64,000 bases of DNA. Source: Arthrobacter sp. SLBN-112 (lineage in GTDB: Bacteria > Actinomycetota > Actinomycetes > Actinomycetales > Micrococcaceae). Shown piece after piece: positions 1 to 9,801 of the stretch (positions within the stretch are counted from its first letter, which is position 1; the number at the start of each line of letters is the position of its first letter). The DNA lies in the NCBI RefSeq assembly GCF_006715225.1, contig NZ_VFMU01000001.1:1736001-1800000 (forward strand), in the 5' to 3' direction. The notes under the pieces were generated by a model, which saw only the letters and a program-made list of their open reading frames with translations, searched no databases and had not been told where the DNA came from. The translations under genes and the position numbers were made by a program.

Positions 1-200
1 CCGTCGAGGCCCGCCCCGCCGGGGACACCGTGCGCCTCACGGCCTACGTGGACCGCTCATCCGTCGAGGTCTTCGTGGACGGACAGGCCCTGACGGCCCT
101 GGTGTTCCCGCCGGCGGGCCACCGGGAGGCCCGCTTGGCAGCCGACGGCCCGGTTTCGCTCAGGGCCGGCACCGTCACCCCGCTGGCCGGCATCCGCTAG
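1..200 (+). CDS. Glycoside hydrolase family 32 protein, C-terminal end (partial)
   Basis: This is the last 65 codons of a gene that begins outside the window; the reading frame starts at base 3 and ends at TAG 198-200. The segment DRSSVEVFVDG is the signature of the C-terminal beta-sandwich domain of GH32 enzymes (levanase, invertase, sucrose-6-phosphate hydrolase), which hydrolyse beta-fructosides. The catalytic five-blade propeller is not in the window, so the substrate cannot be told. The stop overlaps the stop of the convergent GH76-like gene by two bases, leaving no room for a separate terminator. Confidence 0.8.
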   Translation, partial: VEARPAGDTVRLTAYVDRSSVEVFVDGQALTALVFPPAGHREARLAADGPVSLRAGTVTPLAGIR

Positions 201-1504
201 GGTCCAGCCGGAGCGCTGCGGCCGGGAAGTACCGCGGTGACCACTGCAGCAGCCTCCAGCGTCATCCACGCCTGCAGCTGCGTGGAAAGTTCGACGACGG
301 CGCCCGGCGGGTACGTCGCAGCGGCAGGCTGGGCGGCGTGCAGCGAGAAGACGCTCCTGCCTTCCAGCCTTGACCGGCCTTCTGTCGGTTCCACAGGGCG
401 CCGGCCGGACCAGAACGCCTCCGCGGTGTCCGTCACCAGCCGGGCAGCCGTGGCCCGGGTTACTTGCGGCAGCCGGGTATCGGCTGCCGCGAGTGCCAGG
501 TAGCGGCAGAGGATCCCGGTGAAGAGGCCGCCGTCGCCCGTTCCTTCGCAGCGAAGAACGGTACTGCCCGGAGCCGTGAGCTTCTGGTCCACGGCGTCCA
601 CCAGCACCGCAGCCCGGGCCAGGTTCTTCTCCCCGCCCAGTTCCAGGAGGGCGCCCAGCACCGGACCCTGGTTGTAGCTGTACACGGCCCGTTCCAGCAC
701 CACTTCGCCGGCGGGGTTCAGGCGGGCGCCGTCCAGGTACAGGCCCTGCTCCTGGTCGAAGAGGGTGGCGTCCAGCCAGTCCAGCAGTGCCTGTGCCTTG
801 CCGTGCTGGCCGGTGCGGGCGTAGAACAATGCCACGGGAGCCGTGGCCGGGGTGTTCTTGAAGTCCCGCTTCTTGCTCCAGAATGTGCCGCCGCCCAGGT
901 CATCGGTGCATGCGGCGTCGAACTGCAGCGCCAGCGACGCACGGACAGTGGCGTTGCGGGCGCGGCCCGGGCGCCGCGTCTCCTCGGCCAGGGCGTCCAG
1001 CCGCAGCGTTGCCAGCGCCAGCCAGGCCATGTCGTCATAGTAATTGTTGACGAAGGTCAGGGCGTTGCGGACCCGGATTCCGGTGACCAGCCGTGAGGCC
1101 AGGCGCCCGGCGCTGGGCCGGTCCGGGCCGTTGAACCTGGCTGCGGGAGTGGCCCCGCCGCCCAGCTCCCGCCGGCCGGTGTCCACCAGGCAGTCCACAT
1201 AATGGGCCTGCCACCAGTAGTGCCACGGGAGGACCAGCGCTGCGGCAGGCCGGACCCGCCGGAGCGCCGCGAGCAACCATCCCCACCGTCCGCCTCCTGG
1301 CTCCTGTCCCGGTGGTTCCTGGACCTGCCCCGCGCCAGGCCGTTCCTGCCCCGCCGTCCGCCTGCCCTGCCACAGCACGGCGCCCAGATGGGTTCCGGGC
1401 AGGAACAGCAGTTTCCGGCCGAACAGCGCGGTCACCGACTGGGCCGCGTGGTCCGCCCTGTCCTGCCAGGCGGCCAAGGAGTTGCTGGAAGTCATGCCGT
1501 CCAC
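197..1504 (-). CDS. Glycoside hydrolase family 76-like protein
   Basis: A 435-residue protein resembling GH76 endo-alpha-1,6-mannanases, (alpha/alpha)6-barrel enzymes that cut alpha-mannan backbones. The family's adjacent catalytic aspartates appear as Asp157-Asp158 in the motif NNYYDDMAWLAL, and the typical YSYNQGPVLGALLEL motif lies further on. No signal peptide is visible, so the protein is probably cytoplasmic, unlike secreted mannanases. A Gly/Gln/Pro-rich stretch around residues 47-72 looks like a lineage-specific insertion. A second ATG nine bases downstream (codon 4, MTSSN) is an alternative start. The tail-to-tail neighbour is a GH32 gene, so both may belong to a carbohydrate-use region that continues left of the window. 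Substrate is not established. Confidence 0.72.
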   Translation of the reverse strand: MDGMTSSNSLAAWQDRADHAAQSVTALFGRKLLFLPGTHLGAVLWQGRRTAGQERPGAGQVQEPPGQEPGGGRWGWLLAALRRVRPAAALVLPWHYWWQAHYVDCLVDTGRRELGGGATPAARFNGPDRPSAGRLASRLVTGIRVRNALTFVNNYYDDMAWLALATLRLDALAEETRRPGRARNATVRASLALQFDAACTDDLGGGTFWSKKRDFKNTPATAPVALFYARTGQHGKAQALLDWLDATLFDQEQGLYLDGARLNPAGEVVLERAVYSYNQGPVLGALLELGGEKNLARAAVLVDAVDQKLTAPGSTVLRCEGTGDGGLFTGILCRYLALAAADTRLPQVTRATAARLVTDTAEAFWSGRRPVEPTEGRSRLEGRSVFSLHAAQPAAATYPPGAVVELSTQLQAWMTLEAAAVVTAVLPGRSAPAGP

Positions 1505-1571
1505 CCTAACCGTGGCACCGCGGCCCGGGGTGCAGCCTGAAGTCCGCCAAGAGTGCGGCAGCGGCTAATTT

Positions 1572-1591
1572 CAGTTAACATGCATTAACTG
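1572..1591. promoter_or_regulatory. Palindromic operator-like site upstream of the SDR/acyl-CoA dehydrogenase pair
   Basis: CAGTTAA and TTAACTG form a perfect inverted repeat (1572-1578 and 1585-1591) around a 6-base centre, about 50 bases before the start codon of the SDR gene. It is AT-rich in a GC-rich background, as TetR- or GntR-type operators of lipid and branched-chain acid catabolism often are. No regulator gene lies next to it, so the binding protein is unknown. Confidence 0.5.
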
Positions 1592-1639
1592 TTGCTCGAG
1601 GCCGCGCCGCGGCACGGGGACACGCATCAAGGAGGATGT

Positions 1640-2434
1640 ATGGACATCAAAGGCAGCGTCGCACTGGTGACAGGCGGCGCCTCCGGGCTGGGGGCAGCAA
1701 CGGCACAGAGGTTGTTCGACGACGGGGCTTCCGTAGTGCTCATTGACCTCCCTTCCTCCAGCGGGCAGGCAGCGGCGGACGAACTCAACGGCCGCGCCCA
1801 AGCCGGCCAGGCCGCCGCCTTTGCCCCCGCGGACGTGACCAGTGAGGCTGACGTGCGGGCCGCCGTCGGGACCGCTGCAGGGATGGGGCCGCTCCGGATC
1901 GTGGTGAACTGCGCCGGGATTGCCACCCCGGGCAAGGTGCTGGGACGCGACGGCGTGCTGCCCCTGGAAGCATTCAGCCGCGTCATCCAGGTGAACCTGA
2001 TGGGCACGTTCAACGTCCTGCGGCTGGCCGCCGAAGCGATGGTGGCCACCGAGCCGGCGGTCACTGACCTGGGTGGCCCGGAGCGCGGCGTCATCATCAA
2101 CACCGCCTCCGTTGCCGCCTTTGACGGGCAGATCGGCCAGCCCGCTTACTCCGCTTCCAAGGGGGCAGTGGCCGCCATGACGCTGCCCATCGCCCGGGAG
2201 CTGGCACGCTCGCTGGTCCGTGTGGTCACCATTGCGCCGGGAATCTTCGAGACGCCCATGATGGCCGGCCTGCCCCGGGAGGCGCAGGAGTCGCTGGGTG
2301 CCCAGGTTCCGCACCCGTCCCGGCTGGGAAAGCCGGCCGAGTATGCCAACCTGGTGGCGCACATCGTGGACAACGCCATGCTGAACGGCGAAACCATCCG
2401 GCTTGACGGCGCCATCCGGATGGGGCCGAAATGA
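1640..2434 (+). CDS. SDR-family 3-hydroxyacyl-CoA dehydrogenase (HSD17B10-like)
   Basis: A 264-residue classical short-chain dehydrogenase. It has the NAD-binding TGGASGLG motif (residues 11-18), NCAG (90-93) and the catalytic set Ser157, Tyr170, Lys174 in YSASK. The pattern through the active site resembles type II 3-hydroxyacyl-CoA dehydrogenases, which oxidise 3-hydroxyacyl-CoA to 3-ketoacyl-CoA with NAD+. I chose ATG 1640 because AAGGAGG sits just before it; an upstream in-frame start at 1592 would run through the operator region. The stop overlaps the start of an acyl-CoA dehydrogenase by four bases, so the two are probably translationally coupled in a short beta-oxidation or branched-chain acid route. 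Confidence 0.85.
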   Translation: MDIKGSVALVTGGASGLGAATAQRLFDDGASVVLIDLPSSSGQAAADELNGRAQAGQAAAFAPADVTSEADVRAAVGTAAGMGPLRIVVNCAGIATPGKVLGRDGVLPLEAFSRVIQVNLMGTFNVLRLAAEAMVATEPAVTDLGGPERGVIINTASVAAFDGQIGQPAYSASKGAVAAMTLPIARELARSLVRVVTIAPGIFETPMMAGLPREAQESLGAQVPHPSRLGKPAEYANLVAHIVDNAMLNGETIRLDGAIRMGPK

Positions 2435-3636
2435 GCGGCCCTGACGTGTCGGAGCTTCCGCAGGCCGACTTCTTCGCCGTCGAGTCACTCCTGGGCCAGT
2501 CCGAGCGGAACAAGCTGGCCGAACTGCGGGACTTCCTGGCAGCCGAGGTGGCGCCGTACGCCGCCGACTGGTGGAACGAGGCTGAGTTTCCCGCCCATAT
2601 CCTGCCCAAGCTGGCCGCGCTGGAACTGAGCACGCCCGCCCACCGTGGCTACAGCCACCTGTTCGCTGGGCTGGTCATCGCCGAGATAACCCGCGTGGAC
2701 ACATCCCTCGCCACGTTCTTCCTGGTCCACCACGATCTCTTCGTCGAGTCCCTGCACACCTTCGGCAGCGGGGACCAGAAGCAGCGGCTGCTGGCTGACG
2801 CCTCGGAGTTGCGCACCACGGGCGCCTTCGCCCTCACAGAACCCCTGCACGGCTCGGACGTGGCGGGCGGGATGGAGACGCGTGCCCGGCGGATATCCTC
2901 CAATACAGGGGAAGCGGACGACGACGGCGACAGCTGGGTGCTCAACGGCGCCAAGCGGTGGATCGGCAACGGGACGTTCTGCGACTACATGCTGGTGTGG
3001 GCCCGGGACGAGGCGGACGGCTCCGTGCGGGGCTTCATCGTGGACGCCACCCTGCCGGGGGTCAGCCGGAGCAGGATCGAGAACAAGATTGCCCTGCGCA
3101 CGGTCCAGAACGCGGACATCGTGTTCCAGGACGTCCGGGTAGCGGAGGCGGACCGGTTCAGCGGGATCAGCAGCTTCGAGGACACCAAGGAACTGCTGCG
3201 CAGCTCCCGGATCATGGTGGCGTGGCAGACGGTGGGCCAGCAGCTGGCGGCGTTCGACGTGGCCAGGCAGTACGCCGTGGAACGCGAGCAGTTCGGCCGC
3301 CCGCTGGCACATTTCCAGCTGATCCAGCAGCAGCTGGTAACCATGCTGGGCAACGCCGTGGCCAGCATGGCCATGATGGCCGGAATCGCCAGGCTCCAGG
3401 ACCAGGGCGCCGCCGAGATGGCGCAGGTGGCCCTGGCGAAGTCCTACCTCAGTGCGCGGATGCGTGAGACCGTGGCGCTGGGCCGGTCCATCCTGGGCGG
3501 AAACGGCATCGTCACCGATTACCGGATGGCCAAGATCTTCGCCGACGCCGAGGCCATCTACACCTACGAGGGATCGTTCGAGGTGAACACCCTGATCGTG
3601 GGCCGCGCCATTACCGGAATCTCGGCCATCTCCTAA
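2431..3636 (+). CDS. Acyl-CoA dehydrogenase
   Basis: A 401-residue FAD-dependent acyl-CoA dehydrogenase, full length for the family. The alpha,beta-dehydrogenation base is Glu380 in [18 protein letters not shown], placed as in glutaryl-CoA dehydrogenase and the plant ACX4-type enzymes rather than isovaleryl-CoA dehydrogenases. [12 protein letters not shown] is the usual substrate/FAD-binding segment. ATG 2431 overlaps the upstream SDR stop (ATGA), which fixes the start and points to one operon. The exact acyl substrate cannot be deduced; the pairing suggests sequential oxidation of one acyl-CoA. Its stop overlaps the convergent DUF1684 gene. Confidence 0.88.
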   Translation: MSGPDVSELPQADFFAVESLLGQSERNKLAELRDFLAAEVAPYAADWWNEAEFPAHILPKLAALELSTPAHRGYSHLFAGLVIAEITRVDTSLATFFLVHHDLFVESLHTFGSGDQKQRLLADASELRTTGAFALTEPLHGSDVAGGMETRARRISSNTGEADDDGDSWVLNGAKRWIGNGTFCDYMLVWARDEADGSVRGFIVDATLPGVSRSRIENKIALRTVQNADIVFQDVRVAEADRFSGISSFEDTKELLRSSRIMVAWQTVGQQLAAFDVARQYAVEREQFGRPLAHFQLIQQQLVTMLGNAVASMAMMAGIARLQDQGAAEMAQVALAKSYLSARMRETVALGRSILGGNGIVTDYRMAKIFADAEAIYTYEGSFEVNTLIVGRAITGISAIS

Positions 3637-4475
3637 GCGGGGTATGGCTGCTTCTCGCCCGCCTCCACCCGGATGTCCAGGCTGTTGTTCCGGACCGGCA
3701 TGGGGCAGGTGCCGTAGGGGGTGAAGGCGCTGGGGTAGTTGATGGCCCGGTTGAAATCCAGCACCACGGAGCCGTCCGGGCGGGGCCTGGGGAGCGAGAG
3801 CTTCCGCCAGTCGTCAGTGGTGTCGCCGTTGGTCTCGTCATGGAACGTGACGGTCAGGGCGCCGAGCTTCTCGTCCTCCGCCTGGAGCCGGAACTCGTGG
3901 CTGCTGCCGGGGAGGCGGAAAACGACCTCGCCCACGCTGCGGTGCACGCCGTCCACCAACGGATTCGCAGTGCCGATCGGTACGTCCACCGGCGCCGGGT
4001 AGGGCTCAAACCGGCCCGTCACCTCCCAGTCCGGGTTGTAGGGATACGTGGGGACGCCGTCGAAGTCCGTGAAAACCGGGGACGACGAGTCCCGGGTGCG
4101 GAGGGCGTACCGCCCGCCGCGCATGGCCAGTTCCACCACCACCCGGTCCCCGTTGGGCCCGCCGAACTGCACCCACATCAGCGACTCCTCGTCGGCCAGG
4201 ACCGCGGACACGGTACCGTCCACCTTTTCCCCGGTCTCCACCAGCGTGAGCCCGTCGGACGGGACGGCGGTGAGGGACGCCGTCGTACTTGTGCTGTCAG
4301 TGGACCACAGGCCCGGGACAAGGTCGACGGCGGCGGGGGAGTCTTCGAGCCACTGGAAGGAGGTGAGGGTGAGCCAGCCGTGCGGTGTTGCCAGGGCTTT
4401 GTCCCGGTTGATGCGGAAGCGCTGCCAGCGCTCGATCCTGGCGGCTGGGGCAGTGGCGGCTGGGGTGGTGGCCAT
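3633..4475 (-). CDS. DUF1684 domain protein
   Basis: A 280-residue protein of the DUF1684 family, whose biochemical role is unknown. The family core is visible as HGWLTLTSFQWLED near the N terminus and the C-terminal DFNRAINYPSAFTPYGTCP, a run of conserved Asn, Pro and Cys residues. There is no signal peptide, so it is probably cytoplasmic. The gene is single, convergent with the acyl-CoA dehydrogenase (4-base overlap) and divergent from the oxidoreductase at 4590. ATG 4475 is the only good N-terminal candidate. Confidence 0.75.
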   Translation of the reverse strand: MATTPAATAPAARIERWQRFRINRDKALATPHGWLTLTSFQWLEDSPAAVDLVPGLWSTDSTSTTASLTAVPSDGLTLVETGEKVDGTVSAVLADEESLMWVQFGGPNGDRVVVELAMRGGRYALRTRDSSSPVFTDFDGVPTYPYNPDWEVTGRFEPYPAPVDVPIGTANPLVDGVHRSVGEVVFRLPGSSHEFRLQAEDEKLGALTVTFHDETNGDTTDDWRKLSLPRPRPDGSVVLDFNRAINYPSAFTPYGTCPMPVRNNSLDIRVEAGEKQPYPA

Positions 4476-4589
4476 GGTTCCTTCCGGTTGCGGTTGCCCC
4501 GGCTACAACCCCCGGGGGCGGCTGTTCATTCCGCCAGCTGCTTATCCCGGCCCGCTTGTCCTGGCCGGATGGGAGAGTAGCGTTCTGCC

Positions 4590-5276
4590 ATGAGGATTGC
4601 AGTTCTTGGCACAGGCACCGTGGGGCGGGCGCTGGCGGCAGCGTTCAACAGGCTGGGACACGAGGTTGTCCTTGGTACGCGCGACCCCGGGGAAACCGCC
4701 GCGCGCACCACACGGGATGCCACGGGCGGGCCGCCCTTCAATGAGTGGCTGGCAGGGCACGACGGCATCAGGCTGGCGACGTTCGCGGAAGCGGCAGGCG
4801 ACAGCGAGGTGGTGGTCAACGCAACGAACGGGGCGGCGTCCCTGGCGGCGCTGGCAGCGGCCGGCGAGGCGCGGCTGGCGGGAAAGATCCTGGTGGACGT
4901 GTCGAACCCGCTGGACTTTTCGCAGGGCATGCCGCCGGTGCTGAATCCGGTGAACACGGAGAGCCTGGCCGAGCGCATCCAGCGGGCGTTTCCCGAAGCC
5001 CGCGTGGTGAAGACGCTGAACACCATGAACGCCCGGCTGATGGTGGAACCCCGCAGGCTCGCCGACGGAGAGCACTCCGTGTTCGTCTCCGGGGACGACG
5101 CCGGGGCCAAGAAGGTAGTCAGCGGACTGCTGGCGGAACTGGGACACCGGGACGTCATCGACCTCGGCGACATCACCTCCGCCCGTGGCGCCGAAATGGT
5201 GCTGCCTCTCTGGCTGCGGCTCTTTGGCACGCTGGGAACCCCGGACTTCAACTTCAAGGTGGTCCGCCGGGGTTGA
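4590..5276 (+). CDS. F420-dependent NADP oxidoreductase-like protein
   Basis: A 228-residue Rossmann-fold protein of the NADPH:F420 oxidoreductase / ProC-like N-terminal family. The dinucleotide loop is LGTGTVGRAL at residues 6-15, followed by GTRDP, typical of NADP binding. VVNATNG and VKTLNTMN are conserved in this family. Many actinobacterial homologues are annotated as NADP oxidoreductases acting with F420 or other carriers; the real partner is not shown by the sequence. ATG 4590 is preceded by a GGGAGAG element at good spacing. A membrane protein gene starts nine bases after its stop. Confidence 0.78.
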   Translation: MRIAVLGTGTVGRALAAAFNRLGHEVVLGTRDPGETAARTTRDATGGPPFNEWLAGHDGIRLATFAEAAGDSEVVVNATNGAASLAALAAAGEARLAGKILVDVSNPLDFSQGMPPVLNPVNTESLAERIQRAFPEARVVKTLNTMNARLMVEPRRLADGEHSVFVSGDDAGAKKVVSGLLAELGHRDVIDLGDITSARGAEMVLPLWLRLFGTLGTPDFNFKVVRRG

Positions 5277-5284
5277 ATGGGTGA

Positions 5285-5824
5285 GTGGACATCCTTGCAG
5301 GAGTAAACCGGGAATGGCTGGCGGCACTGACCTGGCTGGCGGCGCTGCTCACCGGCGCGGGGGTGCTGCTCTGGCGTCGCCGGCGTGCAGACCTCGCCGC
5401 GCTCACCGCCGTCGCCGTCTTCATGGCAGCAAATGTCGGGGCCGGCATCTATGTCTTGAACCACCTGGCGGACGGGCGCTGGGGCGGGGACGCGCAGGCC
5501 AGGCTCGTCCCGCCGTCGCTTTCCGGGACTCCGGTGGTGGGCCAGTTCCTGGCGCCGCTCGACGGCGCCATGGCCGGCATGGCCGGCGGGATCAACGACT
5601 TCATCGACTTCCGCGCCGCGCTGCCTGTGGCGCTGGACTTCTTCGCAGGCGCTGGCTGGGCCCTGGCCGTTTCGGTGCCGGTGGCGCTGGCAGCCGCCGC
5701 CGTCCAGGCGGGAAGGGCCCGCCGTCGGAACGCTGAAATGGCTGCCTGGCGCACCGAGGTGGAGCAACTCCGTGCCGAGCTTGACGGAGTGAAACGCCAC
5801 GTTGGGTACCGCGACATCTTTTGA
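5285..5824 (+). CDS. Uncharacterised membrane protein
   Basis: A 179-residue protein I do not recognise. Hydrophobic segments lie at about residues 9-30, 36-58 and 115-140, and the C-terminal 40 residues are charged and could form a short coiled coil. The likely start is GTG 5285, only eight bases after the preceding oxidoreductase stop, so the two are probably cotranscribed. DUF1772-like (anthrone oxygenase-type) proteins share this size and helix layout, but I cannot confirm membership. Confidence 0.6.
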   Translation: MDILAGVNREWLAALTWLAALLTGAGVLLWRRRRADLAALTAVAVFMAANVGAGIYVLNHLADGRWGGDAQARLVPPSLSGTPVVGQFLAPLDGAMAGMAGGINDFIDFRAALPVALDFFAGAGWALAVSVPVALAAAAVQAGRARRRNAEMAAWRTEVEQLRAELDGVKRHVGYRDIF

Positions 5825-5937
5825 GACGGATTCCACTGCTGCACCGGACCGGGGGTAGCATCTTTAGCTAGTAACGCGGCTCACAGTATCCAGCGCAGTG
5901 TACGAGCCAAGTCCAAAACCCTCGAAAGATTGCGTCA

Positions 5938-8745
5938 ATGGCACACACTGCAACAGCGCCCGAAACAGATCTCGCCTCCGAACTGCGCGCGGACGTCCGG
6001 CGCGTTTCCACCCTGCTGGGGGAATCGCTGGTCCGCCAGCACGGACCCGAACTCCTGGACCTCGTGGAGCAGGTCCGGCTCCTGACCAAGGAATCCAAGG
6101 AAGCGGCCCGCGGCGGTGCGCACGCCACCGGTCCGTGGAGCGCGCACGACGTCGTTGCCCAGGTCCGTGAACTCCTGGGCTCCCTGCCCATCGAGCAGGC
6201 AACGGACCTGGTGCGCGCCTTCGCGTTCTACTTCCACCTGGCCAACGCCGCCGAACAGGTCCACCGGGTCCGCGGCCTGCGGACCCGCGCCGAAAAGGAC
6301 GGCTGGCTGGCCAAGACCGTGGCGGACATCGCCGCCCAGGCCGGCCCCGAAGTCCTGCAGGAAGTGGTCAACGGGCTGGACGTACGCCCCATTTTCACGG
6401 CACACCCCACCGAGGCCTCCCGCCGCTCCGTCCTGGACAAGATCCGCAAGCTCTCCGACGTCCTGTCCCAGCCCACCGCCGAAGGGTCAACCGCCCGGCG
6501 CCGGCAGGACCGGCAGCTGGCCGAGATCATCGACCAGATGTGGCAGACCGACGAACTGCGCCAGGTCCGGCCCACGCCGGTCGATGAAGCCAGGAACGCC
6601 ATCTACTACCTGGGCGGAATCCTCACCGACGCGATGCCCGAAATGCTCACCGAGCTCTCCGAACTCCTGGGCGAGCACGGGGTCACGCTGGCCTCCAAGG
6701 ACGCCCCCATCCGGTTCGGCTCATGGATCGGCGGCGACCGCGACGGCAACCCGAATGTCACGGCCGCCGTGACCCGCGAGATCCTGCAGATCCAGAACCA
6801 GAGCGCCATCCGGATCAGCATCGGCATGATTGATGAGCTCATTTCCATCCTCTCCAACTCCACGGCGCTCGCAGGCGCGGATGAGGCCCTGCTCAAGTCC
6901 ATCGATGACGACCTGAAGAAGCTGCCCGGCCTGGACAAGCGGGTCCTGGAGCTGAACGCCCAGGAGCCGTACCGGCTGAAGCTCACCTGCATCAAGGCCA
7001 AGCTCATCAACACCGGCAAGCGCGTGGCCGCGAACACCAACCACGAGCACGGCCGCGACTACAGCGGCACCGATGAACTCATGGCGGACCTGCAGTTGGT
7101 GGAACTGTCGCTGCGCAACCACTCCGCAGCCCTGGCCGCGGACGGAGCCCTGGCCCGCGTCCGCCGCGCCATCGCCTCCTTCGGCCTGCACCTGGCCACC
7201 CTGGACATCCGCGAACACGCGGACCACCACCATGACGCCGTGGGGCAGCTGATGGACCGGATCGGCGGCCCCGGGCTGCGCTACGCCGAACTGAGCCGGG
7301 AGGAGCGCTTCGAGGTGCTGGGCTCCGAGCTGGCCTCCCGCCGCCCGCTGTCCGGCCATCCGATCAAGCTCGAGGGTGCAGCCGACGGAACCTACGACGT
7401 CTTCCGCGAGATCCGGCGGGCCCTGCGCATGTACGGCCCGGACGTCATCGAGACCTACATCATCTCCATGACCCGCGGCGCCGACGACGTCCTTGCCGCC
7501 GCCGTGCTGGCCCGTGAAGCCGGCCTGGTGAACCTCTTCGGTGACAAGCCCTACGCCAAGCTCGGCTTCGCGCCGTTGCTGGAGACGGTGGAGGAGCTGC
7601 GGGCCTCGGCCGAGATCGTCGACCAACTGCTGTCCGACCCCTCCTACCGTGAACTGGTGCGGCTGCGCGGCGACATCCAGGAAGTGATGCTGGGCTACTC
7701 GGACTCCAACAAGGAATCCGGCGTGATGACCAGCCAGTGGGAGATCCACAAGACCCAGCGCAAGCTGCGGGATGTGGCTGCGAAGCACGGAGTGCGCGTC
7801 CGCCTGTTCCACGGCCGCGGCGGCTCCGTTGGCCGTGGCGGCGGGCCCACCTACGATGCCATCCTGGCCCAACCCAACGGCGTCCTGGAAGGCGAAATCA
7901 AGTTCACCGAGCAGGGCGAAGTCATCTCGGACAAGTACTCCCTGCCGGAGCTTGCCCGCGAAAACCTGGAGCTTTCGCTGGCCGCGGTGCTGCAGGGTTC
8001 GGCCCTGCACCGCGATCCGCGGACCTCGGAGGACCAGCGGGAACGGTACGGGCACGTTATGGAGGCCATCTCGGACGCCGCTTTTGACCGCTACCGCAGG
8101 CTGATCGACCACCCGGACCTGCCCGCCTACTTCATGGCCTCCACGCCCGTGGAGCAGCTGGGCTCCCTCAACATCGGCTCCCGTCCGTCCAAGCGCCCCG
8201 ACTCCGGCGCCGGGCTGGGCGGCCTGCGCGCCATCCCGTGGGTTTTCGGCTGGACCCAGTCGCGGCAGATCGTGCCGGGCTGGTTTGGCGTGGGCTCCGG
8301 GCTTAAGGCCGCCCGTGAGGCCGGACATTCCGCCCAGCTGGTGGAGATGATGGACCATTGGCACTTCTTCCGCTCCGTGCTGTCCAACGTGGAGATGACG
8401 CTCGCCAAGACAGACATGGACATCGCGGGCTACTACGTGGCCACCCTGGTCCCGGAGGAGTTGCACCACCTGTTCCGGGCCATCCGGGAAGAGTATGAGC
8501 TCACGGTGGCCGAGGTACGGAAGCTGACCGGCGAGAACCTGCTCCTGGACGCACAGCCCACCCTGAAGCGCTCCCTGGAAATCCGCGACCAGTACCTGGA
8601 CCCCATCAGCTACCTCCAGGTGGAACTGCTGCGCCGCATCCGCACCGAAGGCGAAATCAGCGGAGCCGAAATCGACGAGCGCCTCCAGCGGGCCATGCTG
8701 ATCACCGTCAACGGCGTGGCGGCCGGCCTCCGCAACACCGGCTAA
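5938..8745 (+). CDS. ppc: Phosphoenolpyruvate carboxylase
   Basis: A 935-residue PEP carboxylase that fixes bicarbonate onto PEP to give oxaloacetate, the main anaplerotic step. The first catalytic signature [11 protein letters not shown] contains His156; the second, [15 protein letters not shown], is the glycine-rich active-site loop, and the C terminus ends [11 protein letters not shown] as in bacterial enzymes. Length matches the family. ATG 5938 is the first good in-frame start; the upstream GAAAGA is a weak ribosome site. It is probably monocistronic: a large hairpin follows at 8764. Confidence 0.97.
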   Translation: MAHTATAPETDLASELRADVRRVSTLLGESLVRQHGPELLDLVEQVRLLTKESKEAARGGAHATGPWSAHDVVAQVRELLGSLPIEQATDLVRAFAFYFHLANAAEQVHRVRGLRTRAEKDGWLAKTVADIAAQAGPEVLQEVVNGLDVRPIFTAHPTEASRRSVLDKIRKLSDVLSQPTAEGSTARRRQDRQLAEIIDQMWQTDELRQVRPTPVDEARNAIYYLGGILTDAMPEMLTELSELLGEHGVTLASKDAPIRFGSWIGGDRDGNPNVTAAVTREILQIQNQSAIRISIGMIDELISILSNSTALAGADEALLKSIDDDLKKLPGLDKRVLELNAQEPYRLKLTCIKAKLINTGKRVAANTNHEHGRDYSGTDELMADLQLVELSLRNHSAALAADGALARVRRAIASFGLHLATLDIREHADHHHDAVGQLMDRIGGPGLRYAELSREERFEVLGSELASRRPLSGHPIKLEGAADGTYDVFREIRRALRMYGPDVIETYIISMTRGADDVLAAAVLAREAGLVNLFGDKPYAKLGFAPLLETVEELRASAEIVDQLLSDPSYRELVRLRGDIQEVMLGYSDSNKESGVMTSQWEIHKTQRKLRDVAAKHGVRVRLFHGRGGSVGRGGGPTYDAILAQPNGVLEGEIKFTEQGEVISDKYSLPELARENLELSLAAVLQGSALHRDPRTSEDQRERYGHVMEAISDAAFDRYRRLIDHPDLPAYFMASTPVEQLGSLNIGSRPSKRPDSGAGLGGLRAIPWVFGWTQSRQIVPGWFGVGSGLKAAREAGHSAQLVEMMDHWHFFRSVLSNVEMTLAKTDMDIAGYYVATLVPEELHHLFRAIREEYELTVAEVRKLTGENLLLDAQPTLKRSLEIRDQYLDPISYLQVELLRRIRTEGEISGAEIDERLQRAMLITVNGVAAGLRNTG

Positions 8746-8763
8746 ACTCCCCTTCGTTGCCCT

Positions 8764-8808
8764 ATCACTTATGGTCCCTAACAGGCGGGTATAGGGACCA
8801 TAAGTGAT
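8764..8808. repeat. Perfect 17-bp inverted repeat after ppc
   Basis: ATCACTTATGGTCCCTA (8764-8780) is repeated exactly inverted at 8792-8808, with an 11-base loop; a wobble pair and one more pair can extend the base. The stem is AT-richer than the genome and has no T-run, so it is not a standard intrinsic terminator, although it may end ppc transcription. A longer hairpin with similar style lies at 36480-36541. Confidence 0.85.
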
Positions 8809-8841
8809 GGAGCATCCGGGGGTTTGGATAGGGTTGGAGGC

Positions 8842-9147
8842 ATGCCTTCCTTCCAGACCCGCCTCAAGATCACCGGGCTGCGGCCGGGCAATCCGCCGGA
8901 GGCGGTCATGGACGCGGCCGTAGAGGCGCTGGGCACCCGCCACCACGTGGAGGCGCGCCAGCTCCAGATCGCCGGCGGCGTGCCGCAGCTGAACCTGCGC
9001 TTCCTCGTCGAAGCCAGCGAGTACAGCGGGGAGAACCGGCAGGCGGTGGAGTCGGCAGCCATGATGCGCGACGCCGTCGAACGCGTTGCGCTGACAGGCT
9101 CGCTCAGCGTGCTGCGCCGCAGCCGCGGCAAGTGGCTGCCCGTCTAG
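8842..9147 (+). CDS. Hypothetical protein
   Basis: A 101-residue soluble protein with no motif I recognise. It begins MPSFQTRLKI and contains regular alternating hydrophobic and charged residues consistent with a small alpha/beta fold. ATG 8842 follows GGAGG with only one base between, which is closer than usual; TTG 8824 is an in-frame alternative. It stands alone between the ppc hairpin and the convergent DedA gene, whose stop it overlaps. Confidence 0.6.
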   Translation: MPSFQTRLKITGLRPGNPPEAVMDAAVEALGTRHHVEARQLQIAGGVPQLNLRFLVEASEYSGENRQAVESAAMMRDAVERVALTGSLSVLRRSRGKWLPV

Positions 9148-9767
9148 CCTGCGTCAGGAATGGTCTCGTCCTCCACCGGGGACCGGTCGCCGCGCCGCCG
9201 GGTGACGATGATACCCACGACGGCGCCGATCACCAGGCCCACGGCCACACCGATCAGCGAACTGGCCCAGAACGGCAGCTTGGTGGCCGAACCCGTGAAG
9301 TAGCCCAACCCCACCAGCCAGCACGCCCACAGGACTGCGCCCAACCCGGCACAGAGGCTGAAGCCCCGGACGGAGACGTTGGCGATGCCGGAGGCGGCTG
9401 ACGTGGCCAGCCTGCCGCCCGGGATGAAGCGGGCCCCGATGATGGTGCCGTAGGTGGAAGAACGGCCTGCCTTGGCAAGCGCAGCATGGATGCCGGCGTG
9501 GACGCGGCGGCCCCATTTCCAGCGGTCCAGGACATGGCTCAACCGCCTGCGGAAGAGCTGGAACACCACCATGTCGCCCAACCAGGACGCCAGGGCGGCG
9601 AGCACCAGGACCAGGAACACGTTGGCCCGGCCGTCAGCGGACAATGCGCCGCCGGTGATCACTACCATTTCCGACGGGATGGGCGGAAAAATGGCGTCGC
9701 CGATCACCACCGGGATGACCCAGAAATAGAGGGCCGTCCCCCAGCTGTCAACGCTGCCGAAGTCCAT
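9144..9767 (-). CDS. DedA-family membrane protein
   Basis: A 207-residue protein of the DedA / VTT (SNARE-associated) family, whose members are lipid scramblases or flippases. It shows the family's amphipathic entry FPPIPSEMVVITGGAL and the arginine-containing GARFIPGGRLATSAASG motif, with about five hydrophobic segments. The C terminus is basic then acidic. ATG 9767 was chosen; an in-frame GTG two codons upstream is possible. It is transcribed divergently from the macro-domain gene, 34 bases away. Confidence 0.85.
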   Translation of the reverse strand: MDFGSVDSWGTALYFWVIPVVIGDAIFPPIPSEMVVITGGALSADGRANVFLVLVLAALASWLGDMVVFQLFRRRLSHVLDRWKWGRRVHAGIHAALAKAGRSSTYGTIIGARFIPGGRLATSAASGIANVSVRGFSLCAGLGAVLWACWLVGLGYFTGSATKLPFWASSLIGVAVGLVIGAVVGIIVTRRRGDRSPVEDETIPDAG

Positions 9768-9801
9768 TGCCACAACGTACCGCACTTGGGAAACTGGCGG
9801 C

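Noticed and set aside
4526..5836. Open frame of 436 codons antisense to the F420-type gene and membrane protein
   Set aside because: Covers two better supported genes and has low-complexity, Arg/Pro/Ser-rich composition.
6721..8946. Open frame of 741 codons antisense to ppc
   Set aside because: It mirrors a highly conserved gene in a GC-rich genome; no domain signature and no ribosome site.
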